Shown here piece by piece: positions 16,257 to 25,068 of a stretch of DNA of 64,000 nt. The notes under the pieces are model-generated. The model made no database searches, was not told where the DNA came from, and worked only from the letters and a program-made list of their open reading frames with translations. This stretch comes from Rothia similimucilaginosa (lineage in GTDB: Bacteria > Actinomycetota > Actinomycetes > Actinomycetales > Micrococcaceae). The stretch lies in contig NZ_JAOVAM010000005.1 of NCBI RefSeq assembly GCF_029850875.1, forward strand, positions 62,001-126,000, read 5' to 3'. A program made the position numbers and the translations under genes. Position 1 is the first letter of the stretch. The number at the start of each line of letters is the position of its first letter.

Positions 16257-16490
16257 ATTGTGTTCCTTAAGTGTGTGTGGTGACCGGTAGTGTTTCTATG
16301 GAGTTTTCCGGGAGGACGTCCTCCACAGTTTCCATAATGCTCCCGTTTCACTCGCTATGTGAGCTGGGTGCCACAATGTTCATACATTGAGGTAAAAGTT
16401 GAGATAATTTTGAAGATGAGCTGAATTACATTAGAGTATCAGTAATTCAAGTCACATGCATCACCGCATTCTTCATAACAAGAGAGATCC

Positions 16491-17342
16491 ATGACTTCTT
16501 CGCCGAACATCACTAATGGCCTGAACCGCCGCGCCCTCATCAAGGGTGCCGTGTGGGGCACCCCCGTCATCGCAACCGCAGCGGCGGTACCCGCCTACGC
16601 GGCGTCCACCGATGCGCAGGAAACCCCGACTCTAAAGTTCGGTGTCTTCACCCAGGCGTTCAACTCGAACCCCACCAACGACTTTGACACCCGCTACGGT
16701 GTGGACTCCTACACCGTGCAGGTACCCAACATCACCGCAACCTCCACCACCCCGCAGAGTGCCGGCGGCGGCGCCTTCACCCCCGGCGGTAGCGTCGGCG
16801 CAGGCCTGTACGGTGGTGCGGGCCTATGGATTTCCGCACCCATCAACTCCAAGGGCGAGTTCCAGGGTAGCACCTGGCTGTACGGCTCCGCGCACCTGCA
16901 GGTGACCTTCGAGTTCACTTTCCCCACCGCCGAGGATGTCACCGACCCGCTGCTGTGGGACATCGATAACGACGTTGAGATCCCGGCACTCGCCAAGAGC
17001 GAGGGCGGCGCGAAGACCAACAACCCCGCCGTGGCGGCGTTCAACGGCGTCGCATACACGGCAAAGTTCTACGAGCCGATCATCGAGAACAACGTCTGGA
17101 CCGGTGTACTAGACATCCGCACCTCCGACTTCTTGGAAGCCACCGCGAAGGACGGCGTGAGCTACGCACAGGTGCTGGCTTCGCTGGTTCCGGTGTACTT
17201 CACCGAGGTAACCTCCAGCTACACCCTGACCACCACCGCTCAGATTACCAGCGGTAGTGTCGCAATGCAGCTGACCGAGGGTGGCGAGTACACCTTCAAG
17301 AACCTGGCTGGTTTGAGAGCTTCGGCAACCATCACCCGCTAA
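16491..17342 (+). CDS. Tat-signal secreted protein of unknown function
   Basis: A 283-residue exported protein. The N-terminus has a twin-arginine motif NRRALIKGAVWGTPVIATAA and a cleavage region PAYAAS (about residue 38). The mature part is rich in Thr, Ala, Gly and Asn with a Gly-rich patch (about residues 83-105), few charges and no Cys, suggesting a beta-rich extracellular domain. No family was recognised. Actinobacteria often have such Tat-exported surface proteins of about this size with no assigned domain. It lies between two divergently and convergently placed metalloprotease genes, so a role as their substrate, partner or chaperone is possible but unproven. A GC-rich hairpin follows its stop codon. 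Confidence 0.8.
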   Translation: MTSSPNITNGLNRRALIKGAVWGTPVIATAAAVPAYAASTDAQETPTLKFGVFTQAFNSNPTNDFDTRYGVDSYTVQVPNITATSTTPQSAGGGAFTPGGSVGAGLYGGAGLWISAPINSKGEFQGSTWLYGSAHLQVTFEFTFPTAEDVTDPLLWDIDNDVEIPALAKSEGGAKTNNPAVAAFNGVAYTAKFYEPIIENNVWTGVLDIRTSDFLEATAKDGVSYAQVLASLVPVYFTEVTSSYTLTTTAQITSGSVAMQLTEGGEYTFKNLAGLRASATITR

Positions 17343-17360
17343 AGGGACAAACATAAACGA

Positions 17361-17393
17361 GGGGCCCGGCATCCATAACGGATGCCGGGGCCC
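17361..17393. terminator. Terminator between the Tat-secreted protein and metalloprotease 2
   Basis: GC-rich arms 17361-17374 and 17380-17393 with an ATAAC loop, between convergent genes. Confidence 0.75.
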
Positions 17394-17458
17394 TGTGCTA
17401 TTGACCTGCGCTATTGAGGAAGCTTGGCCTATCGGTTACCGTTGGTAGCCGCTAGAGG

Positions 17459-18583
17459 CTAGTCCTTCGCGGGAACCAACCCCTCAGCACGAGCGTACTC
17501 AGCGGTCATTTCGTTGTCTTCAATCTCGCCAGAGAGCTCTGCCTCGGGAGAGTACGCACCCCGCTGAACTTCCTTGCCCTGAGCCTGCAGCTTGAAGGTC
17601 TTCATATCGTTCGGCGCAGTCAGCACGGTCTTCTTACCGTCACCGTTAATGTCCGCCTCAACCGGCTCGTCGTCAATCTTACCGTTACCGTTGAAGTCTA
17701 TAGCTTCCCACGCGGGCTTGCCGTTGTAGTAGAAACCATAGGCGTTACGACCGAAGCCGGTCTTCTCGTCTAGCTTAGTTTCGTCCAGATCCTTGTAGGC
17801 GCGGGTCGAGTAGCCGAAGTACTTCGTGCCGTCTGCACGCTCCAGACCACGCAGCTGGTAGCGGTAGTTCATAATGCTCATATAATTCGGCTTGTAGTTC
17901 ACGTCATCGGTGCCACCGTGGCTCATGCCGAGGTTGTGGCCGAGCTCATGCACGAAGGTTGCCACGCGAACATCGGAGGTTGCGGACTTACCCCAGAATC
18001 GCGGGCCAACGGTCACGATGAAGCCGCGACCGCCCATATAACCCTGACCGGAGGAGCCCTTATCGCCGTAGGAGTCGCCCCAAATCATGTAGTGGAAGAC
18101 GCTGCGACGGTTCGGATCCATATTTTCGATGTAGAGATCACCCCAGCGCTGCATCTTATCGTCCAGCTGCTCGTGCGCCACTTCATTGCCGCCACCTAGG
18201 TTGTACTTGGCGCTACGGGCACTACCGGCGTCCAGGTGAATGTTAATGCCGGTGGTGCCATTGGGGTTGCGGATCGGTAGCTTCGCGTAGATTTCGGTAA
18301 TGCGGTCGAGCTCATCCTCGCTGGCGAGCAGGTCGGGCATGTAGTCCATCTCCACGAAGAGGTCCTTCTTCAGCGGGCTAGCGCCCATACCGGGGTAGTC
18401 CACGTCTACCTTACCGTCGCCATCGGCGTCATAGCCCTTCATCTCCCAGGTGTTGGGGATGCCGTCGCCGTCAATATCAGGGTTGTATGCATTAGCGGCA
18501 GGTGCGGTTACAGTACCGAGCACCAGCAGAGCCGCCGAGGCAAGCGCGGTACGTGCCGCTCGAGTAGAAAAGGAGAAAGGCAT
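17459..18583 (-). CDS. Secreted zinc metalloprotease of the metzincin type, paralogue 2
   Basis: A 374-residue paralogue of the protease at 15168. A Sec signal peptide ends at PAANA (about residue 32), followed by the same DIDGDGIPNTWE and DADGDGKVDVD calcium-type repeats. Here the zinc motif is canonical, HELGHNLGMSH (about residue 211), with Met-turn MSIMNY. A C-terminal Ca-type segment DFNGNGKIDDEPVEADINGDG is also kept. A small insertion after about residue 118 (HEQLDDKMQRWGDLY) and a longer C-terminal tail distinguish it. The two genes probably arose by local duplication around the Tat-secreted gene. The protein is expected outside the cell; its substrate is unknown. Confidence 0.84.
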   Translation of the reverse strand: MPFSFSTRAARTALASAALLVLGTVTAPAANAYNPDIDGDGIPNTWEMKGYDADGDGKVDVDYPGMGASPLKKDLFVEMDYMPDLLASEDELDRITEIYAKLPIRNPNGTTGINIHLDAGSARSAKYNLGGGNEVAHEQLDDKMQRWGDLYIENMDPNRRSVFHYMIWGDSYGDKGSSGQGYMGGRGFIVTVGPRFWGKSATSDVRVATFVHELGHNLGMSHGGTDDVNYKPNYMSIMNYRYQLRGLERADGTKYFGYSTRAYKDLDETKLDEKTGFGRNAYGFYYNGKPAWEAIDFNGNGKIDDEPVEADINGDGKKTVLTAPNDMKTFKLQAQGKEVQRGAYSPEAELSGEIEDNEMTAEYARAEGLVPAKD

Positions 18584-18922
18584 CTGTATCTCTTCTTGTG
18601 TTTGTTCGCATGGATGTGCGCGAAGACCCTCGTGATGATGCGAGTAGCCGTGGGTGGCGTTGAGTAAACCGTTGGATCATCAGGCACAGCCGATGCGTGA
18701 GAGTGAATTATGTATGCACTGTAGTACGGCACCCCAAACAAGTATGGTGGCGCGGGATGCCGCTTAAAAGAACAGCGGGTCACTGTTTTTCGTGAGGTTT
18801 TGACACCTCAGGGCAACAATAACCCGCTTCATCATACACAGCGTTTATATGCCTTGTCCCGGTGTACGCACCGTATTTGCGTTGACATGGCGAACATTAC
18901 GTAAAAGCGCTCTGATAAGCCT
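18584..18922. other. 339-bp gap between metalloprotease 2 and the DHA2 efflux pump
   Basis: Both flanking genes run on the minus strand. The gap holds a large two-stem hairpin (18774-18828) and the promoter region of the protease. On the plus strand a TTGACA is visible at 18882-18887 but leads to no gene. No coding frame was supported. Confidence 0.5.
18774..18828 (-). terminator. Two-stem hairpin downstream of the DHA2 efflux gene
   Basis: Outer arms 18774-18785 and 18817-18828 pair over 12 positions (two G-T wobbles). Nested inside is TGAGGT (18793-18798) with ACCTCA (18805-18810). On the minus strand the outer stem is followed by GTTCTTTT, so it works as a terminator for the pump gene. 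A role in the leader of the protease is also possible. Confidence 0.5.
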
Positions 18923-20506
18923 CTATTTAGTCTTTTCTACCTCAGACCCTGCCTCAGCGTTCTGTACGGTAGCCTTCGCCCCGGAGGTCTTTGCGGAGGC
19001 GTAGAACAGGCACACAACCGCACCCACAACCGAAGCGGCCAGGGGCAACATCATGGAATCCGCCATTGCCGCCGCGTAGGGTTCACGCAGGATCTGCGGA
19101 AGAACGCCGCCTCCAGCACCGCCGTGAGAGCTACCGCCCGCTGCGACAGCCGGACCCAACGCGGAAAGATGCGAGGTAATTGCAGAAGCCATAATCGTAG
19201 TGATTGCAGCCGAACCGAGTACCGACGCCATCTGGCGGGTCTCGTTGTACACACCCGAACCGGCACCGGCACGCTCAGGCGGCAGGTTACGAGTCGCAGA
19301 CACCGACAGCGGACCCCAGATGCAGGCGTTTGCCGCACCCAGAATAATCATCGGGCCAACCATCAGCCACAGGTTGCCGTCAGCAACCATCGTCGGGCGT
19401 AGCAAAGCAAAACCGATAACCAACAGCGTAAAGCCAATCACCGCAATCCACTTCGGGTCATAGCGGTTCAGGCGCGCACCCACCGCCGGTGCCAACGCAC
19501 CCGAGGACAGAGCTAGCGGTGCAGTCATCAGTGCCGCCTCAGTCGGGTTCAGGCCCTCCACCTGCTGCAGGTACAGGGTCAGCGGGAACGCCATGCTGAT
19601 AGCGACCACGCCCATCGCAGCGATACCCACGTTCGACACGGAGAAATTACGGTCACTGAACAGGCTCAGCGGAACCAGCGGCTCACGCGAGTTAATAGCC
19701 TGCCAACCAATGAACAGCGCCAGCACCATAATGCCGGCAATAATCAGGCCCCACACGCTCACCGCAATGCCGGTGCCCATGAACGAATCAGTGATGATAC
19801 CCCAATCGTAGGTGGTGCCTTCCTGAATACCGAAAACCAGCAGGAACAGACCAATCGCCGAAAGCACCACACCTAACCAGTCGAAGCTGTGCTTCTTCTG
19901 CTCGAACACCGGCACATTACGCCACGCCAGGAACATGCCCAGAATGCCGACCGGAATATTGATGAAGAAGATCCAGCCCCAGCTGAGGGTATCCACCAGC
20001 ACTCCGCCCAGAATTGGGCCGACCAGCGCGGCAATACCCGCGGTCGCACCCCAAATACTCATGGCAACACCACGCGCATTCGGCGGGAACATCAGCGTAA
20101 TCAGAGACATGGTCTGCGGGGTCATCAACGATGCGCCCAGGCCCTGCACCACGCGGGCAGCGATGAGCGATTCAACATCCGCCGCCAGACCACACCACAG
20201 GGAAGCGAGCGTAAAAATACCCATACCGATCATGTACAGGTTCTTCTGACCGAAGCGGTCACCCATACGGCCGGTAATGAGCAACGGCACAGCATACGCC
20301 AGCAGGTAGGCGCTCGTCACCCACATGCCCTCCGACAGGGACGCCTCCAAATCCTGCAGCATATGCGGCAGGGCGATGGTGACAATATTGCCATCCACAA
20401 GAATCATAAAGAAGCCAACGACGAGGGACCAGAGAGCAGGCCAGGGCTTGTAGGGTGTCTTTGCCGGGTTACCGACAAGAGGCGCTTTTTTAGGGCGTGA
20501 ACTCAA
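18923..20506 (-). CDS. MFS drug-efflux transporter, DHA2 (EmrB/QacA) family
   Basis: A 527-residue membrane protein with 14 predicted spans, the DHA2 number. The N-terminal VDGNIVTIALPHMLQDL and GRMGDRFGQKNLYMIGM (motif A), and the segment VVQGLGASLMTPQTMSLI with GATAGIAALVGPILGGVLVD (motif C), are typical of the EmrB/QacA proton antiporters. TTG at 20506 is the likely start, four bases behind GGAGG. No regulator gene of the TetR or MarR type lies next to it. The substrates are unknown; homologues export quaternary ammonium compounds, dyes or antibiotics. Confidence 0.9.
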   Translation of the reverse strand: MSSRPKKAPLVGNPAKTPYKPWPALWSLVVGFFMILVDGNIVTIALPHMLQDLEASLSEGMWVTSAYLLAYAVPLLITGRMGDRFGQKNLYMIGMGIFTLASLWCGLAADVESLIAARVVQGLGASLMTPQTMSLITLMFPPNARGVAMSIWGATAGIAALVGPILGGVLVDTLSWGWIFFINIPVGILGMFLAWRNVPVFEQKKHSFDWLGVVLSAIGLFLLVFGIQEGTTYDWGIITDSFMGTGIAVSVWGLIIAGIMVLALFIGWQAINSREPLVPLSLFSDRNFSVSNVGIAAMGVVAISMAFPLTLYLQQVEGLNPTEAALMTAPLALSSGALAPAVGARLNRYDPKWIAVIGFTLLVIGFALLRPTMVADGNLWLMVGPMIILGAANACIWGPLSVSATRNLPPERAGAGSGVYNETRQMASVLGSAAITTIMASAITSHLSALGPAVAAGGSSHGGAGGGVLPQILREPYAAAMADSMMLPLAASVVGAVVCLFYASAKTSGAKATVQNAEAGSEVEKTK

Positions 20507-20768
20507 TGATCCTCCAGGGATGGGTTGTATACGGATAGGTATCTGTGTGGTCAGGGTTGCCGCTTAGTGAATGTCCCTAATGTTACTCCTTTTCAGAGCG
20601 CGGCTTCGGTTGCTCTACCCTTATTCAACTCTTCACGGCGCATATGCAGGGCAACTAGGCAACAGGCACCCCGCACCCTCTAAACTAAAGCTATAGAAAC
20701 TGTTAGAGCGCCATCATCGGCGCTCACTCCATCAGACCACCCTCAATGAGATGTCCCCGGGAGGGCCC

Positions 20769-21086
20769 ATGGGTTTCTTTGATTTCTTCACCGACCGCAC
20801 CCCGGCAGAACCCGCCGAAATCCGCCTCGTCGCTTTCGTGAGCGGCAAGGTGCAGGGTGTGGGTTTCCGTTGGTGGTGCGCCGGAACCGCAAAGCCTATG
20901 GGCCTAACCGGCTACGCCGAAAACCTGGACGACGGGCGCGTGAAAGTTGTTGCGGAAGGTACCGCCACCTCCTGCACTCGCCTGGTGGATGTGCTGCACG
21001 GTGACGACACCGCCGGACGCGTGGATGAGGTACTTGTCGAGTGGGAGGAGCCGAGCGGCTCATTCCGCGGCTTCGGCATCAGGTAG
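20769..21086 (+). CDS. acyP: Acylphosphatase
   Basis: A 105-residue enzyme that hydrolyses acyl phosphates. After a short N-terminal extension MGFFDFFTDRTPAEPAEI it shows FVSGKVQGVGFRWWC, the phosphate-binding loop with the catalytic Arg, and TGYAENLDDGRVKVVAEG with the catalytic Asn, then the C-terminal GFGIR. ATG 20769 is chosen because GGGAGG lies five bases before it; an ATG at 20751 has no ribosome site. A short inverted repeat GAGCGCC/GGCGCTC lies about 45 bases upstream. A lone gene. Confidence 0.9.
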   Translation: MGFFDFFTDRTPAEPAEIRLVAFVSGKVQGVGFRWWCAGTAKPMGLTGYAENLDDGRVKVVAEGTATSCTRLVDVLHGDDTAGRVDEVLVEWEEPSGSFRGFGIR

Positions 21087-21136
21087 CTTTTGCGGGTTCC
21101 CACTCAACCTCGTGCACGTTACATCCAGAGCGCAGT

Positions 21137-21769
21137 TTAGTTAGCCCAGAGCGCCACAAATTGTGCGCGGTTCATATCAGCTCGGCGTACCCGATGCTGC
21201 ACCGGGTGACCGTTCTCGTCGGGGCGACCGGAGTTCGGGTCAATATCGTCATAGATGCCGGTGAAACCCACCTTAACCGCCACTCGTTCAGAGGCCTCGT
21301 TACCCGCCAGGGCGGTCCAGCGGACGGTATCAAGACCCAACCCGAGCGGGTCGAAAGCGTAGCCGAGTACGGCTCGCAGAGCCTCGGTCATATAACCCTT
21401 TCCGCGCGCCTTCGGGGCGGCGTAATAACCCAGTTCGGCGCGAGTTCCGGGGCCTTCGGGGGTTCCGTCAACCAGACGCAATTCAATGGTCCCGGCAAAC
21501 ACGCCGGAGGCGTCAATCGCCCAACGCTGAATCTGTCCGACGGCAATCTGGCGGGCAGTGGTGAGCAGGTAGTCCTCGGCGTCGGCGTGCGTGTAGTTCA
21601 AGGGAATGCGGGTGTAGCGGAGGATTTCTTCATCGCGGCAGGATTCCACGATGTCGGGGATATCCGCCTCGCGCAGGTGGCGCAGGGTGAGGCGTTCGGT
21701 AATGAGTTCGGGTTGGCCAGGCTCTACATATTCGCTGTCTTCTAAGAAGTCACTGTGTTCAGGGGTCAT
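21137..21769 (-). CDS. GNAT N-acetyltransferase, RimJ/RimL type
   Basis: A 210-residue acetyltransferase of the ribosomal-protein-acetylase type. The N-terminal LITERLTLRHLREADIPDI is the usual RimJ/RimL start. The acetyl-CoA-binding region is around ELGYYAAPKARGKGYMTEALRAVL (about residue 120), and AGNEASERVAVKVGF is the conserved NxxSxxVxxKxGF motif. The substrate may be a protein N-terminus or a small amine and cannot be told. Transcribed convergently with acyP and divergently from ahpC. Confidence 0.85.
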   Translation of the reverse strand: MTPEHSDFLEDSEYVEPGQPELITERLTLRHLREADIPDIVESCRDEEILRYTRIPLNYTHADAEDYLLTTARQIAVGQIQRWAIDASGVFAGTIELRLVDGTPEGPGTRAELGYYAAPKARGKGYMTEALRAVLGYAFDPLGLGLDTVRWTALAGNEASERVAVKVGFTGIYDDIDPNSGRPDENGHPVQHRVRRADMNRAQFVALWAN

Positions 21770-21909
21770 GATTCGAGCTTAACCCCTGGGGTTTGTAAGT
21801 GGGATTTGCGCCTGGCAATTTGCACGGGTAGAAACTTTTCGAATACCCCAGAATATTCAGTGATGCATATCATAGTTAAACCTTCGGGTTTTATTCCAAG
21901 GCCACTTGA

Positions 21910-21932
21910 TTATTATGAATTATTCATAATAA
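21910..21932. promoter_or_regulatory. Fur/PerR-like palindrome before ahpC
   Basis: Arms of 11 bp, TTATTATGAAT and ATTCATAATAA, flank a single central base. The AT-rich sequence is close in form to Fur-family boxes (PerR, Fur). It is about 90 bp before the ahpC start and 140 bp before the divergent acetyltransferase start. Peroxide or iron control of ahpCD by a PerR/FurA-like repressor is the natural reading. Confidence 0.6.
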
Positions 21933-22019
21933 AATAGTTATCAGGCCCGTTCACTGGGCACTATTAGAACAAGCGCCACGCACTCTCGTCGCGCGACACA
22001 AATCAGAAAGAAGAACACT

Positions 22020-22601
22020 ATGGCAGTTCTGACCATCGGCGACCAGTTCCCCGAATACGAGCTCACCGGCGTTGTCCCGGGTAAGCTCGCTGACATCGAA
22101 GCAAACGCCCCCGAAGACTACTTCACCACCGTATCCTCCGAGGGTCTGGACGAAGACACCTGGCGCGTCGTCTTCTTCTGGCCGAAGGACTTCACCTTCG
22201 TTTGCCCCACCGAGATTGCTGCATTCGGCAAGCTTGCTGACGAGTTCGAGGCACGTGACACCCAGGTGATCGGCGTTTCCGTTGATAACGAGTACACCCA
22301 CTACGCATGGCGCCGCTCTCACGAAGAGCTCGTGGACCTGCCCATCGTCATGGCATCCGACCTCAAGCGTGAGCTGGTTAGCGCGCTGGGCATCCTGAAC
22401 AAGGACGGCGTTGCAGACCGCGCAACCTTCATCATCGATCCCCACAACACCATCCAGTCGGTCTCCATTACCGCTGACTCTGTCGGCCGTAACACCGACG
22501 AGGTGCTCCGTCAGCTGGACGCACTGCAGTCCGACGAGCTGTGCGCATGCAACTGGAAGAAGGGTGCAGAGACCATCGACGCATTCAAGGAGATGAAGTA
22601 A
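22020..22601 (+). CDS. ahpC: Alkyl hydroperoxide reductase subunit C (2-Cys peroxiredoxin)
   Basis: A 193-residue peroxiredoxin that reduces hydrogen peroxide, organic peroxides and peroxynitrite in the cytoplasm. The peroxidatic Cys is in FTFVCPTEIAAF (about residue 62), the conserved Arg in AWRRSHEELVDLP, and the C-terminal resolving Cys in ELCACNWKKGAE (with a second Cys, as in actinobacterial AhpC). ahpD follows after 3 bp, so the two are co-transcribed and AhpD is the likely reductant, as in mycobacteria, in place of AhpF. An AT-rich palindrome upstream suggests Fur-family control. Confidence 0.95.
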   Translation: MAVLTIGDQFPEYELTGVVPGKLADIEANAPEDYFTTVSSEGLDEDTWRVVFFWPKDFTFVCPTEIAAFGKLADEFEARDTQVIGVSVDNEYTHYAWRRSHEELVDLPIVMASDLKRELVSALGILNKDGVADRATFIIDPHNTIQSVSITADSVGRNTDEVLRQLDALQSDELCACNWKKGAETIDAFKEMK

Positions 22602-22604
22602 TCC

Positions 22605-23135
22605 ATGAGCATCGATAACCTGCGTTCGGCTCTGCCTTCCTACGCGAAGGACATGAACCTCAACCTGTCCTCTCTGCCCCGCATTACCTCCCTGTCCGAG
22701 CAGCAGCTCTGGGGTGCAATCCTCGCAACCGCAGCAGCAACCAAGGTTGACTCTGTTGTTGTTGAGATTGCTGCAGAGGCTAAGGAGCACCTGAGCGACA
22801 CCGCTTACGAGGCTGCTCTGGGCGCTGCAACCATCATGGGCATGAACAACATCTTCTACCGCACCCGTGGCTTCCTGAACGGTGCATACGATGACCAGCG
22901 CGCAAACCTGCGCATGCAGATCATCGGCAAGAACGGTGGCATTGAGAAGCTCGACTTCGAGATGTTCGCACTGGCAGTGTCCGCAGTCAACGGCTGCTCC
23001 CACTGCGTTGAAGCTCACGAGCACACCCTGCGCGAAGAGGGCGCAACCAAGGAACAGGTCAACGACCTGATCCGTATTGCTGCAACCCTCGGTGGCGTGG
23101 CACAGGGCATTCAGCTGGCTGAGGCACTGGGCTAA
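22605..23135 (+). CDS. ahpD: Alkylhydroperoxidase AhpD
   Basis: A 176-residue carboxymuconolactone-decarboxylase-fold protein. The active-site CxxC is in NGCSHCVEAHEHTLREEG (about residue 130), with the conserved Glu upstream and His downstream that complete the proton relay. It acts as a thiol reductant for AhpC, and is itself re-reduced by a lipoamide-type system in actinobacteria. It starts 3 bp after ahpC and is closed by a strong terminator, so ahpCD is a two-gene operon. Confidence 0.95.
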   Translation: MSIDNLRSALPSYAKDMNLNLSSLPRITSLSEQQLWGAILATAAATKVDSVVVEIAAEAKEHLSDTAYEAALGAATIMGMNNIFYRTRGFLNGAYDDQRANLRMQIIGKNGGIEKLDFEMFALAVSAVNGCSHCVEAHEHTLREEGATKEQVNDLIRIAATLGGVAQGIQLAEALG

Positions 23136-23162
23136 ACCCACTAAGCGTTAGAGCTTACACAG

Positions 23163-23202
23163 AAGCGGCGCATCCACCCATCACGGGTCGGATGCGCCGC
23201 TT
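23163..23202 (+). terminator. Terminator of ahpCD
   Basis: Perfect 13-bp arms 23163-23175 and 23190-23202 with an inner ACCC/GGGT pair in the loop, 28 bases after the ahpD stop. Confidence 0.8.
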
Positions 23203-23423
23203 CCGCTATGCCCTCAAGCCCCGGCCTTCAAACAGCCTTGATACAAGCGCCTCTTAACTAGGAGCAGAGGCGGGGGCGGGTCTACAATAAATCGGTGCCA
23301 TTTCAGGTACGCGCACAGGCAGACAGAGCCGGATGCGGTGATAACGTCGTCACCCGACCCGCCCACCGTGCGCGCCTTACCCGCACCCCACAGCACACGT
23401 ATCACGTACGCAGGAGAACGCCC

Positions 23424-24218
23424 ATGCACGAGCTCTTTGACCCGGACCAGGTATTCCGCATCGTCGACATTGCCGCCGTTGTCGCCAACGGCCTGCTCGG
23501 CGGTGCTGTGGCGCGCGCCTTCCGATTCGACATTGTGGGCTTCCTGCTGCTCGCAGTCGCCTGCGGTATGGGCGGCGGTATGATCCGTGACATCCTACTC
23601 AACTCTGGTCTGCCGGTGGCACTCACCGACGGCGGCTACTGGGTAGGCGCTATCGGCTCCTCAATTCTGGCGTACAGCATCGATTTGAGTGCCCGCTGGG
23701 CAACCCGAACCATGCTCGTCATCGACTTCATCGGTATGGGTGCGTGGGCGGCAACTGGCACCATTAAGTCCCTGAACCTGGGTCTGCACTGGCTGCCCGC
23801 TATTGCACTGGGTGTGACCACCGCGGTCGGCGGCGGCGTTATCCGTGACATTATGGTCAACCGCATTCCGGCAATTTTTGGTGGCAACTCCCTGTATGCG
23901 ACGGTCGCGTTTGTGGGGGCCGCCGAGACCGCCCTCGTGACTGGCCTATTCCACCGCCCGAACCTGGCGATGGGTCTGTCCATTCTGCTGTGTTTGGTGC
24001 TGGGTGTACTCGCCCACGCGAAGAATTGGCAACTGCCTACCACTCCGGCTGAGCTACGTGTGCCTCGCCCGCGTCTCTTCACTTTCGGTAAGCAGGAGGA
24101 CCGCACCACCGTTGCTAATGAGGGCTGGGCGCCCGGTGCTCCACTCACTGAGCAGCTTGAGGTGATTAATGCTGAGCAGTTGGAGGAGTATCGTCGCTCT
24201 AAGGGACTTTCAGAGTAA
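23424..24218 (+). CDS. TRIC-type (UPF0126/YicG) cation-channel family membrane protein
   Basis: A 264-residue membrane protein with seven spans in two repeats. Each repeat carries the family signature: GMGGGMIRDIL (about residue 52) and AVGGGVIRDIM (about residue 136), the second with the usual NRIPAIF segment. Prokaryotic TRIC homologues form trimeric potassium-permeable channels; the older name is UPF0126. The C-terminal ~60 residues are hydrophilic and cytoplasmic, longer than in many homologues. ATG 23424 is used because AGGAG precedes it; upstream GTG codons lack a ribosome site. A lone gene followed by a long hairpin. Confidence 0.88.
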   Translation: MHELFDPDQVFRIVDIAAVVANGLLGGAVARAFRFDIVGFLLLAVACGMGGGMIRDILLNSGLPVALTDGGYWVGAIGSSILAYSIDLSARWATRTMLVIDFIGMGAWAATGTIKSLNLGLHWLPAIALGVTTAVGGGVIRDIMVNRIPAIFGGNSLYATVAFVGAAETALVTGLFHRPNLAMGLSILLCLVLGVLAHAKNWQLPTTPAELRVPRPRLFTFGKQEDRTTVANEGWAPGAPLTEQLEVINAEQLEEYRRSKGLSE

Positions 24219-24245
24219 AAACCAATATATGCTGTATATAGAATA

Positions 24246-24297
24246 TGGGCTGGTTTCTGCTGATCAGATAATCATCTGATGAGCAGAAATCAGCCCA
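24246..24297. terminator. Bidirectional terminator between the TRIC gene and the amino-acid ABC operon
   Basis: Arms 24246-24261 and 24282-24297 pair over 16 positions with one mismatch. The loop carries a further ATCAGAT/ATCTGAT pair, and an outer TGCTGTATATAG/CTATATGCAGTA pair extends the stem. It lies between convergent genes. Confidence 0.8.
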
Positions 24298-24318
24298 CAT
24301 TTACTATATGCAGTACAA

Positions 24319-25068
24319 CTAAATCGTGTACTCAGTGCTGTCATACACGGTCAAGAACTTACAGATACGCTCATCATCCGAAGCAAAGAAACCGGTCGGC
24401 TCACCGTTATAGCGTAGGGTACCGTTCTCCAGGAACACGATACGGTCCGCGACCTTCTTCGCAAACGCCATATTGTGCGTCACGATAACCAGGGAGCGAC
24501 CCTCCTTCGCCAGCTGCATGAGCACGCGAATGACCTCCGCCTCCAGCTCGGGATCCAACGCACTCGTCGGCTCATCAAATAGCAGGTAGGAGGGTTCCAG
24601 TGCCAGGGCGCGGGCAATCGCCACACGCTGCTGCTGGCCACCAGAGAGGGCGTCCGGGTAGGAATCCACCTTGTCGGCAAGACCCACCTTCGCCAGCAGC
24701 TCGCGGGCACGCTCCTGAGCCTCCTGAGCACTCAGGGTGCCGTTGAGGGTCGGGGCGAGCGCCACGTTCTTCAACGCCGTGTAGTTCGGGAACAGGTTGA
24801 ACTGCTGGAACACCATCGCAGAACGGGAACGAATATCACGCACCTGCACGTCGGTGAGCTTCTGGCTGTAGTCCACCTGCGCACCGTCAATGATGAGCGT
24901 GCCAGACTGCGGGGTTTCCAGCAGGTTCAGGCAACGCAGCAGAGTCGACTTACCGCTACCGGAGGGGCCCAGAATAACCGTGGTTTCACCGTCGGGGATA
25001 TCCAGGCTAATGTTCTTGAGAACCTGCGTCTCACCAAAGCTCTTCGATAGGGATTCAACGCTAAGCAT
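24319..25068 (-). CDS. Polar amino-acid ABC transporter ATP-binding protein (cystine type likely)
   Basis: A 249-residue GlnQ/HisP/TcyC-type ATPase. Walker A GPSGSGKST (about residue 35), Q-loop VFQQFNLFPNYTAL, signature LSGGQQQRVAIARAL, Walker B LLFDEPTSALDPE and switch VTHNMAFAKKVADR are all present. It is the last gene of a three-gene importer, overlapping the permease gene by 8 bp. It energises uptake of a polar amino acid; the binding protein suggests cystine. Confidence 0.92.
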   Translation of the reverse strand: MLSVESLSKSFGETQVLKNISLDIPDGETTVILGPSGSGKSTLLRCLNLLETPQSGTLIIDGAQVDYSQKLTDVQVRDIRSRSAMVFQQFNLFPNYTALKNVALAPTLNGTLSAQEAQERARELLAKVGLADKVDSYPDALSGGQQQRVAIARALALEPSYLLFDEPTSALDPELEAEVIRVLMQLAKEGRSLVIVTHNMAFAKKVADRIVFLENGTLRYNGEPTGFFASDDERICKFLTVYDSTEYTI

